Positions 1 through 13,500 of a DNA stretch of 64,000 bases are shown here, piece by piece; position 1 is the stretch's first letter; each line of letters opens with the position of its first letter. Source of the DNA: Metridium senile (lineage: Eukaryota > Cnidaria > Anthozoa > Actiniaria > Metridiidae); NCBI GenBank assembly GCA_949775045.1, contig OX459104.1, positions 8,665,655 through 8,729,654 of the forward strand, written 5' to 3'. A program made the translations under genes and the position numbers. A model generated the notes under the pieces. That model was not told where the DNA came from. It made no database searches and saw only the letters and a program-made list of their open reading frames with translations.

Positions 1-660
1 TTGTATCAAATCAAATGTACACTACTTTCCTGCTCTAAATTACTTCTTCCCACTCCAAGAGCAAAGATCAGACTAAACGTTTGAGGAGTAAATGATTAAT
101 ATCTATGTCCCTAGGCCTCAAACTGAAGCGCTTAAAAAACAATTTCACGTAGAGGGAAGCAACAGTTTGGATTAGTCTTTCCACCAAGGCCAAACAGGCA
201 ACCATTCTTGAGACATTTATATATTAACAACATTTAATTAATTAAAAGTTATTTATCATGTTTTGTATATCATTTATTATCTATTTTTGACACACATATA
301 TAATGTAGTATGTATTTATTCATACTTCAATATAACACGGCTCAATGGGAGAGCACTGCATGTCGGTAATTATTTTAGTAATTTGATACCGTGTCTAAAT
401 AAATACAGATACATGAGAAATATTTAATATGCCCTTGACGTGATTTGAATTGTCTAAATAAATTAAAGCTTATCTATCTATCTAACTATCTTTAATGATC
501 ATGGAGAGCATTTACTTTCGAAACACCTGTACTTTCGACTCAATATACCTGATTCAATTAAGCATGTACTGTTGCCAAGTTTAAAACTGCACTTTTAAAA
601 ACACTTCCTGTTTACTGGACACACTAATTGATAGAGCTGTTTTCATTCACCCGTGAAACA
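1..660 (+). pseudogene. decayed exon copy of a C-H-type domain, interrupted
   Basis: Positions 1-100 and about 495-660 align by eye to the reverse complement of 31085-31352, with an unrelated stretch of about 390 bases between them. The minus-strand copy is open and reads like protein (FSLTSETKECLTC), whereas this one has stops and indels. The segment near 631-657 would read ELFSFTRET in one frame. Both copies resemble the C-terminal part of the exon at 18935-19363. Inferred to be a relic of a multi-copy, cnidarian-type gene family; function unknown. Confidence 0.4.
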
Positions 661-729
661 AATGCGTATTACTTTATTGTGATAGTCAAAGCTATGCTAC
701 TGAGTGCAAACAGTACACCGTTGAACCAT

Positions 730-874
730 TAGAGCGATTTCCCTTCGTCTGTGAAAGAATAGTCAAAGTAATACATAGTAGTACACACTAATCCCATTGT
801 TTTCTTTTGTTTTATTTCGACTATTACTCACTAACTAGTCTACTTCGTTGCACGGACGAAGGAAAATCACTCTA
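730..874. mobile_element. Tc1/mariner-like MITE (TAGAGCGA family)
   Basis: About 145 bp bounded by imperfect 25-bp inverted repeats. The left end reads TAGAGCGATTTCCCTTCG and the right end is the reverse complement of TAGAGTGATTTTCCTTCG. Both outer ends are TA, fitting a TA target duplication. No coding capacity. Confidence 0.75.
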
Positions 875-1149
875 GCACCACCAAATCAGTAGATTGAAGA
901 CATTAAACCCGTGAAACAAAACTAAATAGTGAAGGTGTAATCTATTGTTTAATTAGCACTATTTTTGTACTATTTAGTACAAATAGAGTGATTTTCATTT
1001 GACCGTGAAAAAAACTCAATAATGATATAATAGTTTATATGTATCCATGCCTTTTCTTCATTCAAAAGTTAGTAAGGATAAACTGCAAAATAACCTAAGA
1101 TTTTAGTACCTACAGATACAAGAATCAATGAAAAAATTAGCAAAGCGCA
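875..1149. other. non-coding, solitary MITE end
   Basis: Contains one unpaired MITE-type end at 986-1013 (TAGAGTGATTTTCATTTG). Also contains 1055-1110, which is similar to the reverse complement of 38396-38460 inside a TTAA element. No gene seen. Confidence 0.5.
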
Positions 1150-1294
1150 TAGAGTGTATTTAGTAAAAGCGTGAAACACTAGTAATACTATTCTGTACCA
1201 TTTTATGCTAAACCTATTGTTTTCTACTGTTCAACTAGCACTATTTTGCACAATTTAGTAATAAGTGTTTCACGCTTTTACTGAATGCACTCTA
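1150..1294. mobile_element. Tc1/mariner-like MITE, 30-bp TIRs
   Basis: TIRs at 1151-1180 and 1264-1293 match over 30 bp with two mismatches (AGAGTGTATTTAGTAAAAGC against AGAGTGCATTCAGTAAAAGC). The element is flanked by TA on both sides. The core is AT-rich and non-coding. Same broad family as 730-874. Confidence 0.85.
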
Positions 1295-2750
1295 ATAAAA
1301 AACGCAGACACGGGTTTGAAGTTGATGAATGTTTTCACAAGTCTGACCACAGGGAGCCCAAGCGCAGCTCGTCACTTGTGATGTTTTACAGTAAATGTGT
1401 GGATTCGCTAAATATCTTTTCGCTGTGCCTCAAATTTACAATAATAAATAGTTTTTTTTGACTTAGATAGTTGTGTATAACTGTTTTCTAGTCTGTGACC
1501 GAGTTTTAGCTCAATTAGAGCGATTTTGACGAAAATACCCCAGAAAGAGAAAGAAGAAGACAAGGGTGGAAACGAATCGAGCCGAGCCGAGCCGATCGAT
1601 CTTACTTCTCACCTAAATTCGAGTGCTAAATGAAACTCTACACTAATTCGACCCCCATAATGAGAAACATTGATAAATTTCCTAAATATATATGTAGGTA
1701 CGTTCAGTCAAAATCGGTTATGGTTAGCCGGAGTAAGGATTCGACAAACACGAAAAGTTCGAACGAAAACCACCGAAAACACCCGTTCGACTAGTCCCTT
1801 GGACACCAAACAGATCCTGGGTCCACTAAGTCACGTTTTTGACATGTTCAGAAAAAATTTATAAGCTTCATCTTCAATATGAAGTAGTCCTTTACTTCTG
1901 TACTTCTGAATAAGAAACGAAATAGACCTTTAGTTCGTGGACTATAAGACAACACAAAATATCATTAAACTAAAATATCATTGATATTAACCTGTTCTAG
2001 ATGATAATAAGAAGCAGAAACAAACTTTATACAACATATTATTGGATCTTGAAAAGACCCATTGTCTATGGCGCTTTTTTTAGTTGGTATATACGCTTTC
2101 ACAACTTTATGCATGAGCTACATACAATATTAGACGTGGCATGGTAGAGAACAACACATCAAAACAAACTCAATTCTTCGTTTGCAACTGACGTCATCAC
2201 ATGTCATCACCAAACCGAAATATTTTTTATATCTCGTATTAAAACATGCACTATATATGTTATAGTTAACTGTTTTAAAAATACATTTCTGAAGTTTGGG
2301 TTTATAAAAGTTTTTGGTTCTCGAGATATTCAAGTTAGAATTGTGTCACGCAATGCCGGTCACGTATCCGAATCGGGCGATAAAAAGCAAGAATAATTTG
2401 TTCCTTTTCAAAACATTTGGTTCGTAAAGACTTTTAGCATCTAATTCAAGTACATTTTAACGAAATATCTTTTAAATGTTTCAGTTTCCCTTCATATCAG
2501 ACCTTAGAAGTTTTGGCCGCCATCTTGGAGGATATGAGATGTCCTCCAGCATGGCCGCTCCATACATTCTTACCAAATATCGCGCAACTTTGATCGCGCA
2601 TAATTCTGCATCCAAATACTCTACAGATTCAAAAATCGGTCAATATACTCAGTTTTGAATGCTCTAAAAGAATATGAATGTCATTTTTCAATACGACTTA
2701 TTATGGTCTATTATGTCCCGATTATCACGTGGTTGCAAACGAAGAATTCA
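1295..2750. other. no gene seen
   Basis: AT-rich sequence with only short ORFs. A small GAGCC tandem lies near 1578-1595. I recognise nothing else. Confidence 0.5.
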
Positions 2751-2751
2751 C

Positions 2752-2845
2752 ATATGATCCGCTGCCCGAGCTGGGATCGAGCCCAGGTCACAACGGTGAA
2801 AGGCCGGTGCCCTCACAACTCGGCTAGCCATGCCACCCACAAATA
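2752..2845 (-). repeat. tRNA-derived SINE head (degenerate)
   Basis: On the minus strand the sequence carries an A-box-like TGGCTAGCCGAG and, about 34 bases later, a B-box-like GGCTCGATCCC. The spacing is that of an internal RNA polymerase III promoter. It does not fold into a convincing full tRNA, so it is read as the 5' head of a tRNA-derived SINE. The tail was not defined. Confidence 0.6.
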
Positions 2846-3271
2846 TGGTTACGTAGTATAGCCAGGGCACGTTCAACAATTTAAGCCTGTGTACAGTGGT
2901 TTATATTTGGTATCTTTATTTATTTTTGATAATCACAAATTCCTCAACTTTATAATTGAGCCAATTTACGTTTTACATGTGTTAAACAAAACCTTACAGC
3001 CAAATCTCTTTATTTGTTTTAGATAATCACAAATTCCTCAATTCAACTTTATTATTTAACCAATTTAAGTTTTACATCTGTTAAACATAACCTTACAGCC
3101 AAACTTACTAAAGCGTTCCTATATATCCAGGTTGGAAGGCTCGATTTATTTTTCCAAACTTGATTTGAAATTTGTTTTGTAATTTACATAAATGAATCGA
3201 ATCTTGTAAATTTCAAAAACTGCCTCAAATCAAAATATTACATTTTTTTTTTGGACAACTTGCTAAACCTA

Positions 3272-3542
3272 CAATCTTGGCAGAAACTAGTGAGACACTT
3301 TTACGGTTTTCTCTATTTCGACCTTTACCTATACATTTTGCTATAATCCTCCCCCACCCCCCTCCCCCCTCCTCCTGTTGGTTTTCAGTTAACATGTTTC
3401 CTTGATGACTGCCAGGCCAACAATGTGTAGTGGGGGGAGTGGGAGCTTTAACAACAAATTTAGGCTCCAAAAGCATGCGCATTACGGTATAAGAGTTATG
3501 TCCCATTTTCAAAGCAGTTGTTTCACTTGCCGAGATTAATTG
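3272..3542. mobile_element. MITE related to the S segment of the 45-56 kb array
   Basis: The left end reads TACAATCTTGGCAGAAAC and the right end is an inverted copy with a 4-base insertion; TA lies on both sides. TIRs and the start of the interior (TGAGACACTTTT) resemble the 265-bp S segment repeated at 45440-55431. This shows S to be a mobile family with a copy elsewhere in the window. Confidence 0.65.
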
Positions 3543-3774
3543 TAGTCTGCTTACAGAAATATTATAAATACTTACTAGTATTCTATTACAATAGCATTAT
3601 CAGTTATTTACCACAGATCGTGATTTCATTATCATTATCAAGTCTACATTTTGAAACTTACAAGACTCGATTCATTTATGCAAATTTCAAAATAAATTTA
3701 AAATCAAGTTTGAATGATGAACAATTCAGGTGTAACTGCATCTGATGTCTACTTCTCTTTGGCTTTACAATTAG

Positions 3775-3989
3775 CTAATTCTTCCCAATCCACTTTTCCA
3801 ACACATGAAGAGTGACTAGCAGGAGTTTGGATTTACAACTCATTTGACCAATCTCATAGCATTTCAATAATGCGTTTACACTATCCATTGTGCTGGATTT
3901 GTCTTTCAAATTCTGGCGAATATTTGTCGCGTATGCTGTAACACAGTCTTTGTTGATGGTCACAGCACATTCTTCGACTTGATCAGTTT
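3775..3989 (-). CDS. exon 4 of the cysteine-rich secreted protein
   Basis: Acceptor TTGTTAG, then 71 codons and TAG. Contains the second four-cysteine domain (residues 138-182) and a helical C-terminus. No AATAAA was seen close downstream. Confidence 0.75.
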
Positions 3990-6900
3990 CTAACAAAAGT
4001 ACAATAAAATATGGGAATATGATATGAACGGAATTCAATTCATTATTCAACTAGACGCTCTATGAGCGTGAAATCGGGCTAGTCATAAAATCAACACAGG
4101 AGGCTAAACATTTCTACCTTGGGTTTCCTGTGTTCGTTCCCAAAGCATCATGGGGGCCTATACGCAACATGACAGATACATACATGCATACATACATAGA
4201 TTGGCTAAAAGGTAAACCTAGACTAAATAGAAGTCTAGTTTAGTGAGGCTAAACAATTCTACTTTGGGCTTCGTTCCCAAAGCATTATGGGGGACTATAC
4301 GCGACATGACAGATAGATTGGCTAAAAGGTAAACCTAGACTAATAAAATATGGGATAGCTCAGTCCAAATATGAATATAGGAATGATTAAATGAACTAAT
4401 ATTGAATGAATGATGGAATAAATGATTGAGTAATGCATAAATGGAATAATGAGTAAATTGATAAATTAAAGTGCGAATAAATGAATGAATATAATCAATC
4501 ATTTTCTTATTCAGCAAAATACATACAGTATGTTGCCCAATTTCGTGACACTTCCAGTTTGTAAATACTATATTATCTTTACAGAGAAAAATAACTCTAT
4601 GAAATTTTAAATGGAAACTAGCGAGTAAACTAGTATAGGCTGCGTCGGTGTTTGATATAAACGATTGGTAAAATTTGTAACACCATAAAAAATGTTGACT
4701 TAATTTTACTGAAGTTTCGAGCTTTAGCTCTTCTTCGGAGTAAAAGAGTTAGAATAAGACAGACACTGAGTTTAAATAAGAAGCGGGAAAAGTGATAAAT
4801 CAATCAAAAGGCGATAGAAAATGTAGGAGGAGTTAAATTACAATGGAAAAATTAATTGATAGCGAATCGTTCATTCATGCCGAAAGGTTGCAGCTGTGTA
4901 CCTAAGGAATAAATTAGTCGCATTTCTTTAGATTTACGGTTATCTTTTAATTTGATAAAATAGAAGGAATATTTCAACGGCAACTTAGTTGCCCAGTTTC
5001 GTGATGTCCAGCATTGCTCAGTTTCGTGACACGTTGTAAAAATGCATTGTTTTCAAAGTAATTCACAACAAAATTCGATAAAACAAATCAAAAATATGAT
5101 TTGCGCTAACATTTGGATTGTTCCTTGTAATATAATGTTTTTAGAATTTTGGAAAATGAAAATACTTGAAATGTTTCAAAGTCCCGCTACTTATCAACCT
5201 AGTTTGAAAATTCGACTTTATCTGCAGTAGTGTTCCATAGCAAAAGCAAAACGTGATTCACTAAACGAACAGAATTCATAACATGTGTGTTTTCAATCAA
5301 TGTTTAACCATGATTTCGTTTAATGCCAATACTTGTCAGTGTATTCAGGCTTTTTGTAATCACTGGTATTTGCGTGTCACGAAACTGGGCACCTCATCTT
5401 AAAACAGAGTAAACGTTATGCATCTAATATTTTTGTAAATATCAAAATATATTCAAGGTCGTATAATAAAGGTACACTCTTTAGCTATCGTCAGTATAGA
5501 TCTTGTCTTTGTTCTTTCAGAATATACGATGTAAATCCCTCTTTTTTGAGCCACGGTCAGTTTACTGCGCAGTAAAATTCATACATTTTATCCAGGAAAC
5601 CTCCACTACTCTGTCAACAATTGCTTCTCTTAGAAGAATTCGTGCATGTGAAAGCTCGTCAAAACATGCATTCTGAAGATAATTGTGTTTTCTCTGTAGT
5701 CTTTAAAAAAAATATATATATATCAAATAGCAGTCACTAAAAATTAGTTTAATTTGTTTGTGTCACGATACTGGTACTGATACGAAACTGGGCAACATAC
5801 TGTATATCTCGTAATGTAAAGGGAATTTGATATTATATTAAGTTTCCGGCAAATACTTATTGTAGGTTACTTTGAAGGGAAAAATCCTCATTAAATAACA
5901 TAATTTGACGGGGAAAACATTTGTTTCAGATGCATTCATATTGTAATCAGTAAAAAGATGTTTTTTTTTCTCTTTAAGATTTATTACATAAAACTCTTCT
6001 TATATAAGTGTTGTACGTTTCAACCTCTTATGCGTTTCTGCTAAACTTTAATATAGTGTTTGTGCTTACCAACTTCTGACAACTCTTCGATAAATTCTGT
6101 ATCGAGTACATGACCTGAAAATCAAAAGTTAATTTAAGTAATAGCATGGCACGAGGGAAATTAGTGATTTAATTTCCGCGATTACCGAGGGAAAATTTAT
6201 GGAAGTCCCAAGGGTGCAGTCCTTATAATATTATGATTACCGAGGAATATAGAACTACTGTTAGGAAATATATGTTAGGTTTCAAAGAAGCATATATTAT
6301 AAAGTTTTACAAAGCTATTGATTTTCGGCATACTTTAAGGAGTTATACCACCATGCATTCATTATAGTTTGTTTGCATAAACCCGTATGACATACAATAC
6401 TTCAATGAAGTCAACGTAACGCATGCGCATAGTTACTTAATGATTCCCACAAGTGTTAGAGTATTGGCCTTTACCTAAACGAGCAGAGGACTGGTTACTA
6501 GTTTTTTTAATTAATCTAATTACAAAATTAATCATATCATTGGAAAGAGCACATCAAGATATACAAGGTTCCAAAGTTTGGTTAAATTTGCTTGAATACT
6601 GGGTTAGAGGCCGTCTTTGAAAACCTTGAAAATTTACAAAGAAATGTATGGATTGGATGGACACTGTCCATCCAAACCATACAATTCTTTGCCTGATTTT
6701 CAGAGCGGTCCTGGGTCCTACGCTTTCGGAGTTTGGGGAGAAAGCGATAGCGTAGGACCCAGGCCCGCTCTGAAAATCAGGCTATACATTTCGTTGTAAT
6801 TCTTTGGACATTTAAAATGCTCTCATTTTGTCGCTATTTAACGTTTGTGCCCAAACTTTGAAACCTTGTATATTTCAATGAGCTCTTTCCATGATATGCT

Positions 6901-9900
6901 TAATTTTGTAATTAGATTAATTTAGAAAACTAGTACCCAGTCCTCTGCTCGTTTAGGAAAAGGCCAATGGACTTGTGTGTAGTACAGGGTCCTTTGTCAA
7001 ATGAATTTCTAACTGCATGACTCAAAGCGATACAGGAATGGTTTCGATGATTGTTATTATGGGGGAGCATTGCGTGTAAGATCGCTCCTATACGAGGGAT
7101 AGTCTCCTTCATTTGCATAAAACATGAGGGGAATTTAAATGACAAAGAAATCCTTTGACTTTTACTAAATTTCCCTTGCATGGATTAAATAGAGGGAAAT
7201 TTAGTAAAAGGCAAAGGATTGCTTTGTCTTCTAAATTTCCCTCATGTTGTTCAAATGCCTCCAGTCCGAATTGGAGGCCTTTGAACTACTTCTAAAACTA
7301 TTCATGAGGAATCTTTGAATTAAAAAAAAAAACAATTTGATATGGTAAAAAATAATTTTAAAGCCGAGGAGGGTTTCGAATGTAGCAAGTAAAAGCAATC
7401 CTAAAAGATATCAAAAATCTGTTCATGATTTAATGTTCATTGTCAATGAATTCCCACTACAAGGAAATACTAAAACAATCGCTTTTCAATTTTATGCAGA
7501 GGAATGCTAACGAACTTGAACGCTAATGACTTGATGACATTATAGTCCAGTCATTATACGGATTGCCCCATCACTAATTGCAACAGAAGGTTTTTCTTTA
7601 CAATCCAACCTGGAATAGCACCTAAAACAACATATTAAAAATCATGTTGAACCTTTGCTGGGGAACCTCCTGAAAATCGCCTCTCTTTTCGTGGTAGGTT
7701 TTATACCGACATGAAAACGAGGCTCCAAACCGGACGTTGCTCTATTTGCCTTTTCACTGCTTATAGTTGTGTAAAATCAGCTAGAATATTGTCTTAAAGA
7801 CAGATTAACCTTGATTTATACAAAAATACTATAGGATACCGTGTTGTACTTCTCGTCTAAATGTTCTGACGTCCTGCAGCAAAAACTAAACTGTGACCAT
7901 TGTTGTTGAACAATAGTTGTAGTCGGGTCATAATTTCAACATACGCAAGTGTTGCGCATTAGTTTGGCCCGACTCGTTGTAAATTAACATTGAAATACAA
8001 GCATCTTTTGTTCAACTTCTAAAGATGTTCACATTCCGTACAATCTTTCATCTCACCTAATGTTTTTAAAGCGCAATAAGTCGAAAATAGTGGTAAAGCA
8101 AAAAGGTCTATTTTGTGCTGAACGTTAGTGAATATCAAGTCAATTAAGGATTGTGTATTCTCACGTTGGTGACTTGATTAGCTAACAGAGATCTTGTAAA
8201 TCCGATATCGTCTTGAGCTTTTTCTTCTGCGGCGATTGAGCATTTTTGCTAAAATCAACATTGAAATCGCAGAGGATGATTTTGTCGAAGCTTTGGTCAA
8301 TATTACTTAGAGAACTGGTAAAATGTTCAATAAAGTTATCAACAATCTGATCAGGTGGTCTATATATGCATCCAACGACAAGTGGCTTACAGATCTTACG
8401 GCTAATTTGTATCCAGACGGATTCATTTCCATTATTTAGGTCATTCCTCTCCTCAAAAGCAAGGCCATCTTTACAATAAATAGCTACACCACCACCAACT
8501 TTAGACGTTCGGTCATTTCTTATACATGTGTAGCCTGGAATATGTATTTCTTCGTCAGAAATGTTGGGCGGTAACCAGATTTCAGAAAACGTGAGGACAT
8601 CTATTGGCTAAGAGTTGAGTAATCTTAACTTCAGCTCATCAAGTTTCGTACGAAGGCTTCGCACATTTAAATGAAATACTGAAAGCCGGCCTCGATTTAA
8701 TTTCGAAACGTGGTTGAGGACATGGTTGTGAACAAATATCTCCAGCCATAAGTAGTAGTATTGTTGACCAAAGACACATCTTTGAGAGATTGACCAAGTT
8801 AAGGCCTTTGACAGCGCTAGGTATCTGAGCATGGTCGTGTCGACGTAGTTGGCCAGAATTACGTCCTGGGAAAGACTTTCTGTCCATTCGGGTTGATATA
8901 TGTAAAGAGCCTACTTTGTAAACGTTATCATTTAACTTTAAAAAGTGTAGATAAAATGATAAGGCCAATAAGAGTGTAAAAGTAGCGGAGATCTTGTGAA
9001 ATCGACCACTCGCCATGGTTGGTTGATTCAGATTTCTCGCTGCTTGTCACAGATTTCTCGCTGCTTGTCACAGTCTAGCCTGCGTGCAGCCCCTTTTTTT
9101 ACCCGTAATAAGGGTCTGCGAATTATTGCAAGATTCCGTGTTCTGGACCCCCAGCCGAGTTGCACGATTATATATAACAGTCTCTGATTAGCTGCTACGC
9201 CAGCTCATTCTTACATACTCTCTGATTGGCTCGAAAGCTCGTACTCGCATGCGCAGTAGAGACTAGTGTCATGATCGAGTAAAAACAAGATGGCCGCTCA
9301 AAGGCGGCGAAAAGTTGTCTCTTCTAAAATGGCTCGGAAATGACAAAAAACCGCAGTAAATGCACTAAAACTTACTTATGGAAGTAACAAATTTATCAGA
9401 GCCCATGTATGGGTTGATAGTTCTCAAGTTTATCGTCGACTTATCGCCGAAATATTGAATTCTACTACTCGATGTAGATGAACTTCGCTCGCGTCTCAAA
9501 GTGTTCGATGTCACGTCAAAAATCGTCAAATATAAGGACTGACATGGATATATAAGCTTCATACTTCGGTAAAAGAACAATTATTGATTGATGTAAAACA
9601 TATCAAAATACATCTGAAAAATATTTATAACATTTTTCAAACGAGGCATTTGAAATTCACGACACGTGGCGGTAAACAATTTGTACTTGAAAAGCGTTTC
9701 GTGAATCATATCTATCGATTGTAGTAAGTGAAATACATTTTAAACTGATTAAATGTCATTATTATGCTTGTGTTTGGTGAGTTCTTTTATTTTTATCAAT
9801 CATACTGGCTAATGTTCGCCGAAGAACATATTTTCATGTTATTATTTACAATAATAATAATAATATGATGATGATAATGATGGTATTAGTGATGTTCATA

Positions 9901-10478
9901 GGAATGTTGTAGGTGTAGTGACGATGGTGATAATATTCATCGAACACTTTGAGACGCGAGCGAAGTTCATCTACATCGAGTAGTAGAATTCAATATTTCG
10001 GCGATAAGTCGACGATAAACTTGAGAACTATCAACCCATACAGGGGCTCTGATAAATTTGTTACTTCCATAAGTAAGTTTTAGTGCATTTACTGCGGTAT
10101 TTTGGCATTTCCGAGCCATTTTAGAAGAGACAACTTTTCGCCGCCTTTGAGCGGCCATCTTGTTTTTACTCGATCATGACACTAGTCTCTACTGCGCATG
10201 CGAGTACGAGATTTTGAACCAATCAGAGAGTATGTAAGAATGAGCTGGCGTAGCAGCCAATCAAAGCCTGTTATATATAATCGTGCAACTCGGCTGGGGG
10301 TCCAGAACACGGAATCTTGCAATAATTCGCAGACCCTTATTACGGGTAAAAAAAGGGGCTGCACGCAGGCTAGTCACAGTCTAGTCCGTGTTTTCTGGGT
10401 CCAGTCCAGTCCTTAGTTCAAAGGATACCGAGTGCTATTGAAAGGAGTATTTTGCAGCCACGTGACATATAAAAATTA

Positions 10479-10538
<60 letters not shown>

Positions 10539-13500
10539 GATGATGATGATAATAATAAAAATAAAATAATTTAAAAAATTTGTAGTTAGAATGTATAGGT
10601 ATAAGTTAGTCACTGAGGGAGGTCACGGCAAGGATTTGAAACGCGTACTCAGTGTTTCTTATATGTCCTCTTTAAAGCCTGGTTTTCACTAGCGAAGTAA
10701 AAGCGCAAACGCAAGCGCAAACACAAGCGCAAGCATAAGGGTTAATTTTGGAGTGAAAACGAGAAGTGAATAAGCGCAAACAAACTATTTTACTAGTGCC
10801 ACGCGCGAGCACAAGCGCAAGAAATTTTTTTTGTTTTTGGATATCTTGCGCTTGCGCTTGCGTTATCACTGCGTCAAACGGTTTTCACGACGAAATAAGG
10901 TCTCTTGCGCTTGTGTTTGCACTTGTGCTTGCGTCGCTAGTGAAAACTAGGCTTAGTTTTAGTGTCATGAAGATTTTCCCCGGGATATTTTCAAGTCAAA
11001 TCTATTTCCTAGATTATTTGAAGACTCTGGTTGTTGGTCCCGGCCTCCCGCATATAAATCCGATGCACTACTGCTGCTATCACCACAGGAACAATCTGAT
11101 CGAACATTGCTTTTCATGTTCCAGCCCCATTCTTCTAGATCAGTACAAGGGTTGTACTGCCGCCATTGATTCTTTCCGCAATAATTATCCCCAAGACGCC
11201 GAAATATTGATTTCGATCCGCCGAAATAATGACCCCCAAGTTGCAGCAAAAATGATACCGCCGCAAAAATGATTTCAGTATTACCGTAAAACCGATCTCC
11301 ACTGGAAATTGTAAACCTGGACAATTCAAGATCGATGGACCATGAACATGTTAGGCAATAAAATGAAATTGATAACACCGTAAAAAATGTTAACTGAACT
11401 TTACTGACGTTTCGAGCTTTAGCCATTCGTCGGAGGAAAAACAAATAAACATGAACATGCTATATTGGCTAACAGATCCCATTTCACAATAACTGCATGC
11501 TCGTGGTATATTCTGAACAGCGTTGTACAGTGGATGTTTTTGAACTACATTAAAGTATCATTATTTTGCTGTCTGATTATATCACAGGCAGTAATGTGCT
11601 TCGGGGAAAAATGCAGTTGGTCTCGCAATATGATGGTGCAGGAATCGAGCCACACCCTGATCCACTAGCTGAGGCTGTATTAATATTTGTCCTGACTCTG
11701 ATAAGTTCATGATCAAATTCAGTTTCTTGACCATGCTTTTCAATAGCCTTGCTTCCTTGACAGATTCGTATTTGAAGTCCATTATGTAAACTACTGAGTA
11801 GCCGGTAAAAATGTATCTACCCTCACGAAAAAAAGGCATTAAATTTCACTAAATTCCTATTATATGATCACTGCTGACTACTGTGAGACAACGGGAATTG
11901 CTTAAAAAAACTTTCTTAAAATATATAGAACACAAAAAGCAAAAAAGGGAGAAGCAGCAAAAATGAATAGGGAGAACAAAGAGAGAAGAGAAAAAGAGAT
12001 AAAAATAGAGTGAGGAGGGAGAATCAAAATATAAAGGAAAGAGGGAGAAGGTCGATTTTGAATAATTAATAGGCCGTTTGCAGGTGACTTGGTCACGTGC
12101 CTAGATACCGCATAGCAACAGGATTTTTGAGGACAAAGATCCCTCGAGGGGTAAAAAAAACCTTATAAAGGCGAAAAACAAAACACTTATCTTTGGAGAT
12201 AATTTATTCTTTAGTTTTAAGTTTCAATTCAATATAATACTTAAAATTCTTCCACTATAAACCTGTCGTCCGTCTTACCTCCTTGAAATATTGTTTTTGA
12301 CATGCAAAGTTAGCGTTTTTTCTGGTCTTATTTTCCTATTCGTCTGTGAGCATCACGCAAGATAGCGACTTTTCGAGGTTAGTAATCGGGGTAACTTTTA
12401 GTTTTTCCCGTTTCAAGTATAGTTTTTCTGTGACATAAAGAGAATGGAGGAATGAAACACGTGACCATGTCCTGCAAAGGCCCTATTATTGAACAATAAG
12501 GTCTTATTGTCCCGATTAATATTGTAATATTATTTGGGCCAATTTTATGCGAACAGCTTATCTCTGAAATACAAACTATTATATTAAATGGTTCAAATTT
12601 GTACCATTTGCAAGTGCACTCTAATGAATAGCCTAGCTTATATTTATGAAGAACAAAGAAATTCAGGGAGTAGGGAGAAAAATGGTATAAAATTAGTGAG
12701 GAAGGATATTTTAATCCCTGTTTCTCTCCCCTCCTCACATGCATGAAATATGAAGTACTTATACGTATTAATTCTAGTACTCCGGTCAGTGATAGATATG
12801 ATTAATTATGAAACAATTTTCGATCCTTAACAAATTGAGCTATGAAATATATATCTAAAGTATGCTTTTTTATTTATGACGATTGAAAAAATACCAAGCT
12901 TTTATTAAACTAAAAGAATCATCTACTTTTAGTAATGTTGAACACTCTATTTTATAAATTTTACTGAGCAAAAACCTATAGCCTCGTTTTCATGTACAGC
13001 TAAGAGCAGCTACAGATAGCTATTAAAAATGCTATTTTTTGGACACTTCCACTACTATGATTTCATATGATTTTTGATATATTTTGTAGAGGAAGGTTTT
13101 CTGATGCAATTAGTGGTGGGTTGACCCATTTTTTTCGATAAAATGACTGGACAGACGTACTTTTGTTTCAAACTTTACATCGAATGACTGAGTAGTATAC
13201 CGCGAGGTTAATTTTAAAAATAACAATCCGATAACAAGAACCAGCCGAATATTATAAATGTTTGCTTGGTAATCTCAAAAATGTATCAAAGCATATTAAA
13301 GATTCAATATAACAACAAGTTTATCTTACGGTGGGGACTTTTTTACCTTTAACTATTGCCAGCAGTTTGTCCAAATTCATTTCAGGACATAACTTGGTTT
13401 TGATGTTCGCTAAGTTAAAAACGGCAGTAGCAGCACGAACAGTATCAATATATATCCCTTTACAGGAACTTGATTCGTCAGAACTGAAACATTTTGCAAA

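Noticed and set aside
2752..2845. Functional tRNA gene on the minus strand
   Set aside because: A- and B-box-like motifs are present but a full cloverleaf is not; better read as a SINE head.
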